NCBI GenBank assembly: GCA_973895155.1
Contig: OZ316898.1
Span: forward strand, 2,728,001-2,792,000
Origin: Marsupella aquatica
Taxonomy: Eukaryota > Marchantiophyta
Reading direction: 5' to 3'
Length of the DNA stretch: 64,000 nucleotides
This document shows positions 42,481 through 55,372 of this stretch, one piece after another. Every line of letters starts with the position of its first letter. Position 1 is the stretch's first letter. Under the pieces are notes generated by a model that saw only the letters and a program-made list of their open reading frames with translations, was not told where the DNA came from and made no database searches. Both the position numbers and the translations under genes were made by a program.

Positions 42481-44779
42481 AAAAATGAAGCATCCTTCCA
42501 AACCTTTCCTTGGGGTGTCAAAAACAAACCCTTCCATCTGTCCTGACTGTTTCTAAAGTAAAAATGAAACATAAATAAACGGCGGGCAAGTTTCCTGACA
42601 AAGTAAAGAATCATTGCAAATTTCCCGAATTTTAGGCACCGCTCTGAAACTTGGAACACAATGCATATCCATATTGTAGTAATATTCCAGCCATTTTTTC
42701 GTAAAACGCTGATGTATCAGAGTACACCTTATTCTTGAAGTAAAACAACAAAAATAAAGTTCAGGTATATTCCAAGCATTTTGGTGCACAACGCCGATGT
42801 ATCCATACGCGAGTTATCCTCATCAAAGTAAAGCACCGCAGTATGCATATATTACTCACAGCATGTGCCATAATTCGAACAGACAAAAGTATTCAGCACG
42901 GCATGGGCGAACCGATCCTCGCGAACTGATCGCCCCTACGTGACTGTACCCGGCAGTAGGAGCGTCCCGTCAGCACGTTTATCCCGTGGCCAGAGCGTCA
43001 CCAGCCACTCAGCCAGTCGATTGTCCATTTGTCCAGCTACGGAATTAACAAGATGGCCGCTCGGTGTGCGCAATCAAAGTACAGGGCAGGTTTTCCGTGC
43101 GCGCCATTCTCTTCCCGTCAGTCTCCTCAAGAGCGGTGTTTCCTCTTTTACTTTGGGCAGGTGGCACTTATTGCGAGTTGAAAATGTTGTAATCATACTT
43201 TGACCGTTAGATGAAAGTAATATTAGATCTTGACCGTTCATTCGGAGAATAAGTCTCTGGACGTCTTTTTTAAACCTAGGTCTATCATTATTGGCAAAGC
43301 CCTCGTAGCAAATGTGCTAATTTTTCGCACGGAAAGGACACCTTTCCAGTGACCAACTTCCTACCTTCGGCTTTCTTTTTGTTATAAAGTGTACCGTTCG
43401 AAGCAAAGTACAGGCCAGGATATTATTTTAGGGGGCTACGTAGGCCCGCCCACGTGGAAGCCTCTGGTGAGCCCTGTGGATTAGGGAAGGTTTTTCGCAA
43501 ATCAATCGGTGTGAGGGAGAGGAGTGGGACAGGTGTAGCCTTGGGGGTCATAGGACTGGGACAACCATGACATGCGGGGATATGGTAACCAAGTTGATAT
43601 CTAAATACTTTTTTAATTTCCATGTGTGCAAGTGGTGATATTAAGATTTTTAAAATTCACCTATGTGTGGCAAAGGGTACCTTTTGTTAGGGAGGAGGTG
43701 CTAAGCATATTCCTTATGTCAATTTCTTATACTAGCTCCTGACCCTTAGATCTTGGTATATTAAAGGAGAACCGTCACAATGTGACTTTGTAGACCTTGT
43801 GTTTTGTAGACCCTGTGTTGTGATGAGAATCTGGTGATTGGGACTTAGAAAAAGTGGCGGATTATAGCCAGAAGTAGCAAATGATTTTGATGAAGGTGGA
43901 ACTTGGCAAATCTTTGTCACTAAAAGACCCCATGGTGGTTGCCATTGCTGCAAGTTCAGAGTTACCAACTTAGAGCATCTGCACCACGCTCTCTCTTAGT
44001 CACCAAACCAGAATAATCACCTAAAAATGGAGGCAATTGTATTCTTTTGGGTTTGTGAACGCTGGCATATTCTCCTCCCTGGGGACAGTGTCCCTGGCCA
44101 ACGATGTTATCTTCTCTTGGGCAGGAGTTTAGTCCATTTGAGATGTGGTTGTGGCTGATCCCATTAGGGCAAATCACTTTGCTATTGCGAGCATCTATAT
44201 GGTCATGCAAAGACAAAGGTAACTTGGCTCAAAGATAAAGTACATGTTGCTCGGTATGCAAGGGATTTGTTTAACCCCTTAGCCCCTAGGTTGTTGGAGG
44301 TCTCTATGCATTCTTTTGGCATCTTGTCTCTATTTTCCCTGAGAGAGCCCAGGCGAGCCCAGGCAGTTACTATTGAGAGGAGGGTTGGGGCCGTTGGGTA
44401 TAGGGATCTAGAGCTTCCACTTTGTGACCCTCCGTGATGTTTACACGCTTTACCAAGCATTTGAGCGTAGGGTAGAGTAGGGGTTTAAGTCTTATTTTGC
44501 ACCTTGGATCTTGTGCCTTCCTTTGGACGGTGGCCTACCCTATGTGACTTTTGGTTTTGTTTTTTCCCCTTTATTGAGCCTTTCTGCCTGAGCATGAGTG
44601 TCTCCTAGTTGGGTACCCTTCGTGTTTTTGCCAGCGATTTATATTTTATAGTTCTTTCTCGGCTTGAAAGATCTGGAGCTGGTGGGCAGGACAGTAGTAC
44701 CATCCAGGTTCCCGAGAAAAAAAAACAATTATTTAAATTTTGGGCCTGACTGACACAAACTTGAGAGTACTTGCTGAGC
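42481..44779. other. Gene-poor spacer
   Basis: No supportable gene. 44300-44700 has the mixed, moderately GC-rich character of old retroelement sequence but gives no recognisable domain. Confidence 0.35.
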
Positions 44780-44980
44780 CACAATAGAATTTTGTGATGT
44801 AAATTTTACCAAGATTCTGATCATCTTGATGTAAACATTAACTTATGTACTGGTATATATATTATTTTAAAATTAAAAACCTAAATAATATTTTTGCATT
44901 GACTTATTTCTTGGAATTAAATATAATTCTTATTCCGTGCAGGTCCTGTTCAAACCGGGATAGCACTAAGGTATATCAAA
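44780..44980. repeat. Dispersed repeat, related to 56620-56800
   Basis: Both segments contain gaattttgtgatgtaaattt, an AT-rich centre with gtaaacantnac, and end with a tgcaggtcntgt..gggatagcact-like block. No genes. Confidence 0.55.
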
Positions 44981-47900
44981 CTGTCTTTTGGTGTTAGCAT
45001 GCATCCGTCCATGAGGTGTTTAGGGTGACTATAGGGGCCTTTTTTTATTTTATTTTAAAGGGTTCCTTTGCCGGCTCCATCCGCGTAATTCCATCAATTT
45101 GACTTTCCTGTTTGTCCTTGCCTTTCCTTCCCTTCATGTCCTCAGTCCTTTCTCTTAGAATCCAAAAAAAAACCCGATGGCATATTCTGTTTTTTTTTTT
45201 TTTATAAACAGACTTATTTAGTTTGCAATAATAGTCCTCAATCCTTTGGGACATTCCATTGCCTTCACATCCATCCCTGTTCGCATCATATCCAGCTTCG
45301 TTTTGGAGATTTCATCCAATCCAAGACTTCTAGAAGTGGTTGTTTGGGAAGGACTCGAGCACACTTGCTTAGGATGTTTCAATATCATCATAATGTGATT
45401 CAAGTAACAGCAGCATAGGCATTGTTTGATGATGGTCTATAACACCTATGTGCGGGACTCAACCAGAGTCCCTATTCCTCAGTCCAAAAAAGTTTCCAGC
45501 TTGCTCCACAGCTGTTTCCCCTCAAGGAAAAGTGCCTCAGCCCCCCCAAAAGGACAGCCTTGATAGTGACAATTGTTTGACAAAGTGCTTGGATGGACTT
45601 ACAGAATCCCAATAGACACAAACCAAACATTAAATTGTACTCCCGTATGACTATTCTACACTTTTTTCCAGTACTTTGCTCTTGTTTTGATACACCCTGG
45701 AAGAAAATTCAGTCATTTCTAAAATGGTGGAGCCAAGAACACAATCAGGAAGCCATCTGAACTCTAGGTCAAATGAGAAACATGAAAATAACATGAACAG
45801 GAAAAACTAAGACTCAAGACACCAGAACAACAGAGCCCAAAGGTCGGGAACAATCCACACTGGAAAAATTCTGTCATTTTCGTTGACGCAATTGTGAAAG
45901 AAAACTGAATGTGTCCATAACTAGGCCAAGCCCATTTTTCTTAGGCACGTTAGGGTGGGTTCCCACCTAAAAGTTATCTTATAAACTAATCTTGTTATAT
46001 GAAAAGAAAACAGGCCCATTGTTTGCCGTTGGCCGCGGTCCGCTTCCGTCTGGGTGGCCTTTGTCCCCGGGTGGCAGCGGTTCTTTGGGCGGTTGCCTCC
46101 CCTGAAAAAAAAAGGCCCAGGGTTCTCACGGGCTAAACTAGCACACATAGTTAAATCTCATAACTAAAAGCACTAATAATCACTGGTTAGTGTCTATCGT
46201 TCTGCGAGTACTTAACTAAAAAGTTAAGTGCCAAAAAGCTTGGAACTTTACTTTTGAGAACATGTTTCACCCCAACAGTCCAATAACTTCTTGTCGTGGC
46301 GGGAGGGGTGGCGGGGTCAACCTCTGTGCGACACAAGCAGCGGGGAGTCTGTTATTGTCATGCGGGGACTGTTTAGCTCAGTGTTGTCTTGTGAAGATTC
46401 CATAAGCACTTATTGCTGTGCATTTGCCATCACCACTACTCCCATTCCCGACTCTGAACAATCAGCGAGACCTCAAAAGCCCAAAATTGGACTGAACCAG
46501 AACTTGTCTTGCTCAAGCTAAGAAGACAGACTGAGTTGGAATTGGATATCGATAGCATTATTTGGCCAGTGAAGTTTCCTTTCAAGTGTGCTCGTTATCA
46601 TTTTTCTCTTACAAAACCTTTTACTCGTGACCCATTCAAGCCGCCCTCAATCAGCCCTCAATCAAATTTGTGTGGAGAAAATTGAATCCTTCATATGGTT
46701 TATGTGTATTAGCAATATATTTTGTTATTTTTCCCTCCCTCATTCTCACCCCACTTTTCTTTTCCCTTCTCTTTCATATGATTGGTTTGATGGGGCTCAT
46801 CCAAAAGTTTTGGGAATCAATTTTCTTCAAATTTGTATAGTGAATAGGGCCCCAAGCTATGCAGCACCATAAAAAGTCTTAGCCCCAGTCCATAGCCATA
46901 AAAAGTGCAGATTTGTATGGGAGTTGTCGCTGGCAATGATAGAGGCATTGAGTTATTTGCTCGTGGAGTGGCATTGAGTTATTTGCTCGTGGAGTTTGGT
47001 GTAGACTTTCGACACCAAGAGTATTTAGGCAAGGGACTGGGTGGCTAGGTCCATCACTCAAAATCATCAGTATTTTAATTTACAGGTAGTTTAGTCACAA
47101 TTCTTATTTTGGTTTACAAATCATTTTTGTACTCCAGGTACAAAATGTGCAGTCTGAGCAAGAGTCCGCATTGGAATGCAATCCATCTTGGTTGTGAAAG
47201 TCCATCTGAGAATGTTGGCAAAGTTGAGGACTTTCAATACTTTGAAAACACTTCAAAATAAACATTATGTTCATCTTTGATCCTCCAATGCAAGCATAGT
47301 TCTAGCAATTAAAAACTATAAGTCGCACAGTCGCTTGGTTATTTTGTCTTGAAGAGAATGCTTCTTTATCCTGTTAGTGAATTCAGATATAAGTAGAAAA
47401 GCTATAGTAGTAGAAAAAAATTTAAAAATTTGTTTTTATAGTATTTGAGAATATTAAATGTTACATGATTAATAAAGTAAGCAATTAGTAACACAAAGGG
47501 AATAGGAAGAAGACATGAATAGTAAAATTGTGTACATGGTCTGTACAAATGTTAAAATAGCAAAGAGGAGGATATTCTCCACTGTCAAGCAAGATCTTAC
47601 TAAGGTCTCAGGTAGGGATCCTATGTAGCCATTCATTACTGCCTAATGAGGTACCTTCTCTAGTAATGAGTTGTTTTGGGTTGACCAGAGTAGGCCGGGC
47701 TGACAGAAATCTAATGAAATTATAAATACTTCAAAGCATATTATTTGTCAGATTTGTGTACCTAGCACAGTAGACGAAGGGATTTGACTGGATGTGGTGA
47801 GGTTGAGGCTTAGAAACTCTTGGCAATAGAAACATTTACAAAAGCCTAGAGTAGCTTTGGGTCCTTTAGAGGGTACAGTTGTACCTTCGTAGGCACTAAA

Positions 47901-50319
47901 AATCGATTTCAAAAGGAATAAAGAAAATTTTTAGGGGGTTATGTCTATATTTTAAAAGTTAAGAAAAACAAAGAATAAACTCTCCGAAAGAAAACTAAAA
48001 GTTACATGATTACCTCTGAAAAGACTGCCCCGAGCAGGTCACAATTGGGTTGCGCTATAGCATAAGGGATAATGAGCCTGACACAAACCACCCCCTCCAA
48101 GGGGACGTCAAACGAAAAATCACCGTATCAAAGTTGGCCAACAAAATCAGAGCCAACAAGGCAAACGGCAAGAGGAGCATATGACAGTACCTCTCTAGGT
48201 TCCATCTCACATGGGTTTGTAAGTCATACCATATTAGTTTGGCCTTCTCTAGATTCTATATCATATGATTTACTATATCAGACCTATTTGGAAACTCACA
48301 CTATGGTGCATGAGTGGTGCAACTTAAAAACAAATTGGGGCCCACATTGGTCACAGAAAACTTTTGGATTTTTTTTTGGATTTGAAAGCTTTTAGTCCTT
48401 ACTTCTGATTTGGAAAAAAGCTTTAGACACAAGACTTGCTCCACTCCCCCTCTGCCGAGGACACCGGCCCTATAGTCAGAAACCTGGTGGATCCAGGTTT
48501 TAGAGATGCGAAGTAGCGACTTAATTAAACTTCCACTATCCCCAAAGTAAAACCTGCAGGTAGATGTGGGTTACCAAAATTAGCTAATAATGTTCTTAAG
48601 AAAGTAAAAAAAAGTGTACTATTCTGTTCTCTCCTCACGTGGTGGAGAGTGGAGGTTATGGAAGCATGTGTTTGTCAAAACTTTCCTCTGTTATCAAATT
48701 CTATCTTGGATTTTATTCGTGCTCTCTACATTATTCTAGCTCATATTTTTCTTAAGATAGTCTTCCACTGGTCCACTCAAGATTCAGTTCAATCTCTGGT
48801 TTTCGTTTTTACTTTGGCCCCTTCTAGATTTTATTCTCATTTTTGAAGCTGTTACTTTGATCCCTTGTACATTTCTATTCTCTTTCTTTTCTACTTTCTG
48901 TCTCAATGTTGTACAAATTGGTTCTCTTCTCGAAATTAATGCTCCCGTGGACCGAGATGCAACCCCTATGGAAGGTGACAACTTTGACTTCTTCAATCAT
49001 TGACACCCTTCTCATTTCAAAAAAGCATTTATCTCCCTTGATATACAATGCAATTGGCTATTTGGGGCTCCTTCGAAGAGTCTTGGAAAGGTTTTCTAAC
49101 CAGTCTCATATCTCTTGTTTTGATGAAAATTAAGAGTTACAAATTTCTAAAGATATCAATTACTCACTCTCCATACTTTGGGATTTTGAAGGTTTATGAG
49201 CAGCTAACCTTAACATTCAGTAACTCCTTAAATATCCACTGGAAACTGGTTTTGAACTTTTTTGTTACAAATGGCTTGAAAAAATCTTTTCAATCAGCCT
49301 AATGTCATCAAATTTCAGTGAGAATTGAGAGACCTATTTTAAATTTCACTAATAAGTGTAATATGTCTTGTGAGAGCAAAGGATCTCTCTCTCTCTCTCT
49401 CTGACCAAAGGGAAAAGTGTCAGACTGGAAGAATGGATCCACAGGCAAGAGATCCTATAAAAGGGGGACAAAAGGGAAGCCCCCCATTAAACCAGAGAAG
49501 GAAACCCACATGGTAGCAAACTACTAAAACCCTACCTGTCAGGCAGCAAAAGAAAAGCCTCTTAGAGCGCTGAAGTGAATTGCATAGAAGGGTGAAGAAT
49601 ATAAATTTGTATATGTTGAGCATTACCCAACATTACCCAAGTACAGTACTTGACTGTGGTTAGACTAAATATGGTTACATACTAACTCTAGACCCAAGCG
49701 GAAATGAGTAACAGTAAAGAGGCCCTAAACCCAAGAGGACTGGCCCTATCAAGAATTGTGCAAAAATCTATACAAGCATTTTGGTAGATGTGGAGGTCCA
49801 TCATGTTAGGTTATGCCTCTAGTATAACCTATTTACTTTCATAGTACTAGCTAGATTTTGGCAAACTAGGATAGCATTTGTTTGAGTTCCAGGTTCCCAT
49901 AGACCATGGGAGGGGGTATACCCAAGGGGACACTTGAAGGTTCATTCTCTAGGAGAGAGAGTGAGGAGGTGAGAAGAGGAACTCTAGCACGTTGGCTATG
50001 GAGCAGGTGTAATCGTTGAGTACTACGGGATTCCTCTTGTAGCCGTGGACGTAGCCCAAACGGGTTGAACCATGTATTTAGTGTCAAAGTCTATGGATGT
50101 CATTCACATGTGTTGATGCTCTCTCTTTCAGTCTAGATTTATTTCCAACACATCAGGGCTTCACTTCCCTCTTCTTCCTTCAATCAGAAAAGCTGAAAAG
50201 TTAGCTTACATGCAGAGGCAAACTTGTGGTGGACTTTGGCAAAACATCATAAAGGACTTGGGTATCACCTTCCATAGTGTTAACTCGGAGGTCCCCTGTA
50301 ATGGTTTATGACCATTTGC
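44981..50319. other. Gene-poor spacer with simple repeats
   Basis: I find no supportable gene. It contains T/A-runs near 45180-45205, a (CT)n tract at about 49384-49402, a 26-bp tandem duplication at 46944-46995, and a block near 48538-48590 shared with 24425-24475. Open frames here are short and compositionally random. Confidence 0.35.
46944..46995. repeat. 26-bp tandem duplication
   Basis: Two adjacent identical units, 46944-46969 and 46970-46995 (ggcattgagttatttgctcg core). Confidence 0.85.
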
Positions 50320-50660
50320 AGCCTATTGCCGTTCACCGAGTGGTAAGTTGTTGTTCATGCCCCACTACTCAAGGCATCCTTCCCAAAAGTGGTCATTTGC
50401 AACTCATGCCAAACAATTCAAGGTGTCCTGCACAACAGTGAGACATACATATTCACTTGATTTGTAATATTCAACCTTCTTTGGGCTCATGGGAAAAGTA
50501 GCAGATGATCTAAGAAATGTCTCACAGTTTGTCAATTCATAGATTGGACATCAGATAAAATGCTTGCAAAATTTGAGAGTAAATAGAGATCCAAAGGTTA
50601 TCCAGATAAATTGACAAGCTTCCCCAAAACCAGCAGTTGGCACCTACTCGCATCCCTTCC
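50320..50660. repeat. Dispersed repeat, related to 42050-42480
   Basis: Same-orientation relative of the 42.05-kb repeat, sharing the gttgttcatgc, actcaaggcatcct and tagattggacatcagat blocks. No coding content. Confidence 0.55.
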
Positions 50661-51054
50661 ACTTGGTGGGGGCACCTGTAAAACTACTCCAATAGTTCTT
50701 CACAAAAGTGAAAAGTTTGCATCCAAAAGGGAGCTGGTCTTTCTGGTGTAAACTGGCTGATTACTTTCCAAAGTTCAAGGGATAAACTCAGTCCATCCTG
50801 GCTTTGGGCTTCCATTAAAGCCAAAAACTATTTGCCCAAAAGCAGAAAACCTTTCCGTTCAAGACACACAAAAAACAGAAAACCTTTTAGAACCAATACT
50901 CGCTAGCTTAGATTGCCATGACTCCACGAGAGGAGGCGAATCAGCCATTCGAATAAACTGCAATTTGTTCACCATCCACGTGATTGCCTTCTCCCTTCGT
51001 TTCCTTGCACGGGTGGGCAACACATTTGTACACAGTACCAACATCGAATCTGAT
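50661..51054. other. Spacer / 3' flank of the following minus-strand exon
   Basis: No gene is visible. On the minus strand this would be the 3' UTR side of the exon ending at 51055. Confidence 0.3.
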
Positions 51055-51426
51055 CTACTGTAGTGCTTCAATCACATGCATTGCTATACGATGATTGAGA
51101 GAGTTTCTTATTAAACCTGGAATGGAATCATCCCATACTTCGAACAGTTCCGAACCGCACCCAAGACGTTCAAGTGTACACGAATGGGCGATGTCAATCC
51201 CTTCTTCATGTTTTGCTCCTTTGTGTGTAATCTGAACATTCTCATCAGTTGAACTGCTTTGCTTTGGAATTTCTGTGGGCACATATCCAAAATCTGACGA
51301 AAGAGACCAAATATGAAGCAACACGTTCTGTTGCGATGACAGGCCGAAAACGACACACGTCACCCTCTTTCTTAGAAACGTGATTTCCACATCTCCATCA
51401 GATGCATCCAGGTGCCAGACCCAATT
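51055..51426 (-). CDS. Possible terminal exon of an unidentified gene
   Basis: On the minus strand a strong acceptor context (pyrimidine-rich, ending TTTCTGCAG) precedes 51426. The frame then stays open for 123 residues to a TAG at 51055. Its composition is protein-like: WHLDASDGDVEITF, VVFGLSSQQNVLLHIWSL, GSELFEVWDDSIPGLI. I recognise no family. Upstream exons should lie above 51430 on this strand but were not identified. It could also be an old pseudogene exon. Confidence 0.3.
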   Translation of the reverse strand, partial: NWVWHLDASDGDVEITFLRKRVTCVVFGLSSQQNVLLHIWSLSSDFGYVPTEIPKQSSSTDENVQITHKGAKHEEGIDIAHSCTLERLGCGSELFEVWDDSIPGLIRNSLNHRIAMHVIEALQ

Positions 51427-51854
51427 CTGCAGAAACTTGGAAAACAACCAATAAACCAGAAGGACGCCACGCAATTTTCACGTCTCACGTCAGAAACAGA
51501 AGGGGTTCAAGAAACCATGAGCACCAGACTAGACGAGTTGGTGCTCCTGCAGAAGAGAGAGTCGGACCTTCCAATTATTGCTCAAGCAGCAAACAAATGT
51601 TGCTGTCGCTCCTTCGACACAATATGTAACACCTGATTGGAGAAACGATGACCTCCAAATTCTCTAGATCTCTTGCAACACGAAGATCACTATTCTACAG
51701 CAAAAGTAATGGCCAGGATAGTCATAACCTCCAGTCTTCGTCTACTAAGTAAAACCACACTTTTTGTGGTAGTGTGATAACAACCTGGAACTCGTTTATT
51801 CAGTACATGATATGCTTTACACCAGCTTTGAGAACAAAGCAGGAACACAACCAG
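51427..51854. other. Spacer
   Basis: Nothing assignable. It would be intron sequence if the adjacent exon call is right. Confidence 0.3.
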
Positions 51855-53850
51855 GCTATTCTAGAAAGACCAAGAACTTGCTTCGGTGCACCCATGGCAG
51901 ATCTAGTAGTCCACAATTGTGGAACTGAGGCTCCATATCTCGTGACTCTAATCAGATTTTATGATACCTTCGGAGAATGTCACGTGACTCTTATTATCTT
52001 TCACCGCACCGCCGGAGCAGTAAAGCGTTGCCTATCTTTCTCTACCCCAACACTGGAGTTACACTCAAACCGGTCGCAGCACTGGGAAGAGACAGTGGGC
52101 CACGAATGTGCAGCCAGTCAATCAATACTATACATGAATGGAGAATATCCTTTCCCTTCACAAACAGGAACATAGCAGGCTCCTCCATCTGGTAGAAGAA
52201 AGACACTATTTACAAATTCATCTGACGGCCTGGCATTCTGTTCTGGCTCCGGAACTCTGCGAAGCTCCATTATGGCTCAAGTCGGTGGAGACTGTTATTG
52301 AGAAAGCAAAGAGCTCCTCGCCAGTTTTCGTTCGATGTTATTGCCAAAACCTTCATTTAAAATTTTCTTGATTTACATCACCAATCTTCCTTCATGACCT
52401 TGGCCTTTTCAAGAATGTACTTGCCCTCCTTGTACTTCTGAGACTCGTCATAAGCCTTTTCATATTTCCAGCCAAGAACTTCCTGGCACTGAAAACATTT
52501 TATATCAGCAACTGTATGCAACCCTGTCATCAGCTGCCTATCTTCCTTTGGGCCCACCGATATGTTGACTACATTTTGAAACAGGTAAGCTCTGCCATTT
52601 CTTCCCTGTAAAATCAGCTTGAATGTATTAATATTCATTGTAACGTTATAAATCAATTGATGACGATTCAATTCATTTAAGCCTTGATCGGCGCAAAGAG
52701 CTACACCATACCCGATACAACTTTTTCCTCTTCTTCGTTTCTCCTATCCTGACTCCTGGCTTCATCAATTCCGCACTTAACCCACCCACATCATCACTTC
52801 GACCGAGAAATCCCTACCAACTCCAATTACAGGAATACAGATACATTCATTCTACAACCATCTTTATAACCTAGGTAGCGAGAGGTCTGTAGCAAGAACG
52901 AATTGGTTCACAAAGGAATGTCTCGGATTGGAGCGGGGGTTCGACGGAGATTTTACGCACAGTTGATTTCATATCTCTACATTTTTTTTTCCCACATTCA
53001 GATCAATCGAGCACTTTAAAATCAAAGTCCTGAAACAGTTCTTTCAGAAATCAAAATTATGGGCATCAGAAGATGTTATGAACCTCTGTTCAGATTTCAG
53101 AAGCTCTCAAATGGTCCAGACAACCACCGTATATCGTCGGATAAACCTTGAGAAGGACCAGAGGAAAGATCCGCACCATTTGAGGAACCGCATGCGAAGG
53201 ATAGAAATAACTCAACTCAGTTAATTGTAGAATCAGAAGTTGATAGAATAAGGTTGATGTCAACGAAGATACATGTAGATTGCAATAGGAACCAGAAGTG
53301 ATTTCCGCCAAGAAGAAATCTACCCGGACGATGGCTTGAGATACTGTAACGCAGGCTTGTCACCTAAAACCCATGTCGGGAAAGCCCAGAATATATTTGT
53401 GGACCAGAACGGTACAGGGGTTTCGAAGGCCAGTGGAAAACTGCATGATGACAACGGCGTAACGTTCGTTCATTGGAATGGGTCAAACTGAAATATGGAA
53501 AGCAATTAGTGGACACGTCGAATATGTCCTATCCAAGTGAATGTGCCCAGACGATAAGTATCAACAGACCAGATGCTGAAATTCTCGGACAAACACCAGA
53601 AAAATTGAATGACAGAAAAGAGACCACAAACTATAACCGCAGATTACACCTCGAATGACTCTTGTGATCTAGGACGACAAACCCCTACGTGTGCCCTGAC
53701 CGAGGAAATTCATCATAATTCTCAGTTTCAATAGAACCCAAGGGCACGTCTGTAATCAACCAGTGCGGCGAAAAAGTGACAAACAGGTTCACTGGATCAA
53801 CTTGAAAAGCAACGTTATCCGAATGCTCGCTGACTGCTGCAGCGGAAGTC
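51855..53850. repeat. Segmental repeat, long copy (pairs with 38655-39230)
   Basis: Same-orientation relative of 38655-39230 with two extra internal stretches, about 52126-52944 (which contains the YIPPEE exon) and about 53011-53624. Either these were inserted here or deleted from the other copy; no target-site duplication was recognised at the junctions. Confidence 0.65.
52378..52605 (-). CDS. YIPPEE-like protein, C-terminal exon only
   Basis: From an acceptor (ATTTTACAG, AG at 52607-52606) the minus strand encodes 75 residues matching the second half of plant YIPPEE-like zinc-binding proteins. The run is [33 protein letters not shown], the second CxxC (CFQC), [19 protein letters not shown] and the typical KEDW end before TGA at 52378. 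The first half, with the other CxxC (YSCxxC type), is needed to form the zinc site. I could not find it on this strand up to the retrotransposon at 57.0 kb. The exon has no stop or shift, so it may belong to a gene with a distant first exon, or be a transposed fragment. Function of YIPPEE proteins in plants is poorly defined. Confidence 0.72.
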   Translation of the reverse strand, partial: GRNGRAYLFQNVVNISVGPKEDRQLMTGLHTVADIKCFQCQEVLGWKYEKAYDESQKYKEGKYILEKAKVMKEDW

Positions 53851-55372
53851 TCAACTGACCAGACCCTAATCCTCGAAGAAAGTTATATGCCAACCGAAGG
53901 AATTATAACCCCTCCGGCTACGCGCATAGAATGGAGAGCAGGCGCCCGACCAGGAAATCCGTTTGTGAAACTCGCGGACCCAATTCTACTACAATTCGTC
54001 CGTCGCCGAATCACAATCTTTATAGAACCATTGCTTCCGGGAATCGCAATTTATTTAATCTCCGCAACACTGATAGCAAGTGCGAGCGAAATCGTAGCAG
54101 AGAAGGGAAATTAGATCATTCTAAACCTTCAAACGAGTCGAGACAAGATTGCAACCACACAATGGAAGAAAACTCGTACTGTATGAGACGCCAATAACAC
54201 CAAAGGATCTCTAATCGCCGTCTGTTTAGGTGCAAATTCAAGCCCTCGCCAATGAGCGGCGGATTGTTGACATTATAAACCCGCCGGAGGCAGCACTTCC
54301 GGAAATGGAACCAGAGCACGCCGTTTGTTGACGCGGGTAATAACAAAAAGCATAACCAACTATTGTCAAAAACCAGAGCGAGTACGACGAGAAGCACTGT
54401 GTGAGAAATCCAAGCTGGCCAGAGCTGGGAGGCAACCGAAGCTGTCTAATCAGACCTTCAATTAGACCGAACCCAAACTCCAAAAGAGATAAACCTTAGG
54501 TCAATAGTAGTACTGAATTTGGACATTAGAGCAGAAGACGTATTTCCGACCAGGATGCTAGGCGACGAACAGAGAGGAAGTGGGAGTTCAAAAGAACTAT
54601 TCAGGCCCGCTAATTGAACAACAACCTGAATAGCGGGGCACGAATCGTGTGAGGGCCACCAATCATTTAAAACTGTTCCATTTTGATTATATTCAAATCA
54701 CGAAACCCACTATGTGAAGAGAAAGGAAGCCGCCACAGCAATTTATGCCGCTTTAACACGAACAAAGTCAAGGAACGGTCATCAATTGAATAACTCAAGC
54801 ACATTCTGCGGAAATTTCCAAACTCCAAAAGGCTACGATACACAGAAATGAAAGAAGAGCGAGCGCCCCCCCAAGGAAAATTGCGATGATTAGACCCGTC
54901 GCTCGCCAGACCAGAGCGAAATTGAGGTGCTAAACGTCGATTATCTTTTACTCTTTCGCTCGTTATGGTGGGGACTAGAGAGTGTCGAGTCCCGACGCCT
55001 TCCAGAAATAAAGAACTCCGGTATCCGCAAAATCGACGAATATACTTTGGGAGGTCAACACCCGAAGGAGTATTCGACAAGAGACGTCATCCATTCATTG
55101 TTCGTCAATTCAATAATTCTCTGAAAATTCTTCTTGACTATCGTGCGAGACCAAGCAATGTTATGCTAGAGGAATAGCTCAATAACCACAAGAGCACTCG
55201 TGCTTGATCATACGTAGAATCTTCTGTTATCGATGAATAATGGGATGTAAAACTTCACCGATAGACTTCCAACCACCCTTCCTATCCGCAGTTGTGTTTT
55301 GCCATCCCTGTCCCGGTGGGTCTGGGACCCGCGGACTAGATATATTAGAAGTCATAATTTAGTCAATTCTCT
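53851..55372. other. Spacer
   Basis: No gene recognised. Several overlapping open frames at 53.9-55.1 kb are short and unlike known proteins. Confidence 0.35.

Noticed and set aside
48072-48395. 107-residue plus-strand frame
   Set aside because: Flanked by AT-rich repeat-like sequence; resembles no known protein and is more likely retroelement debris.
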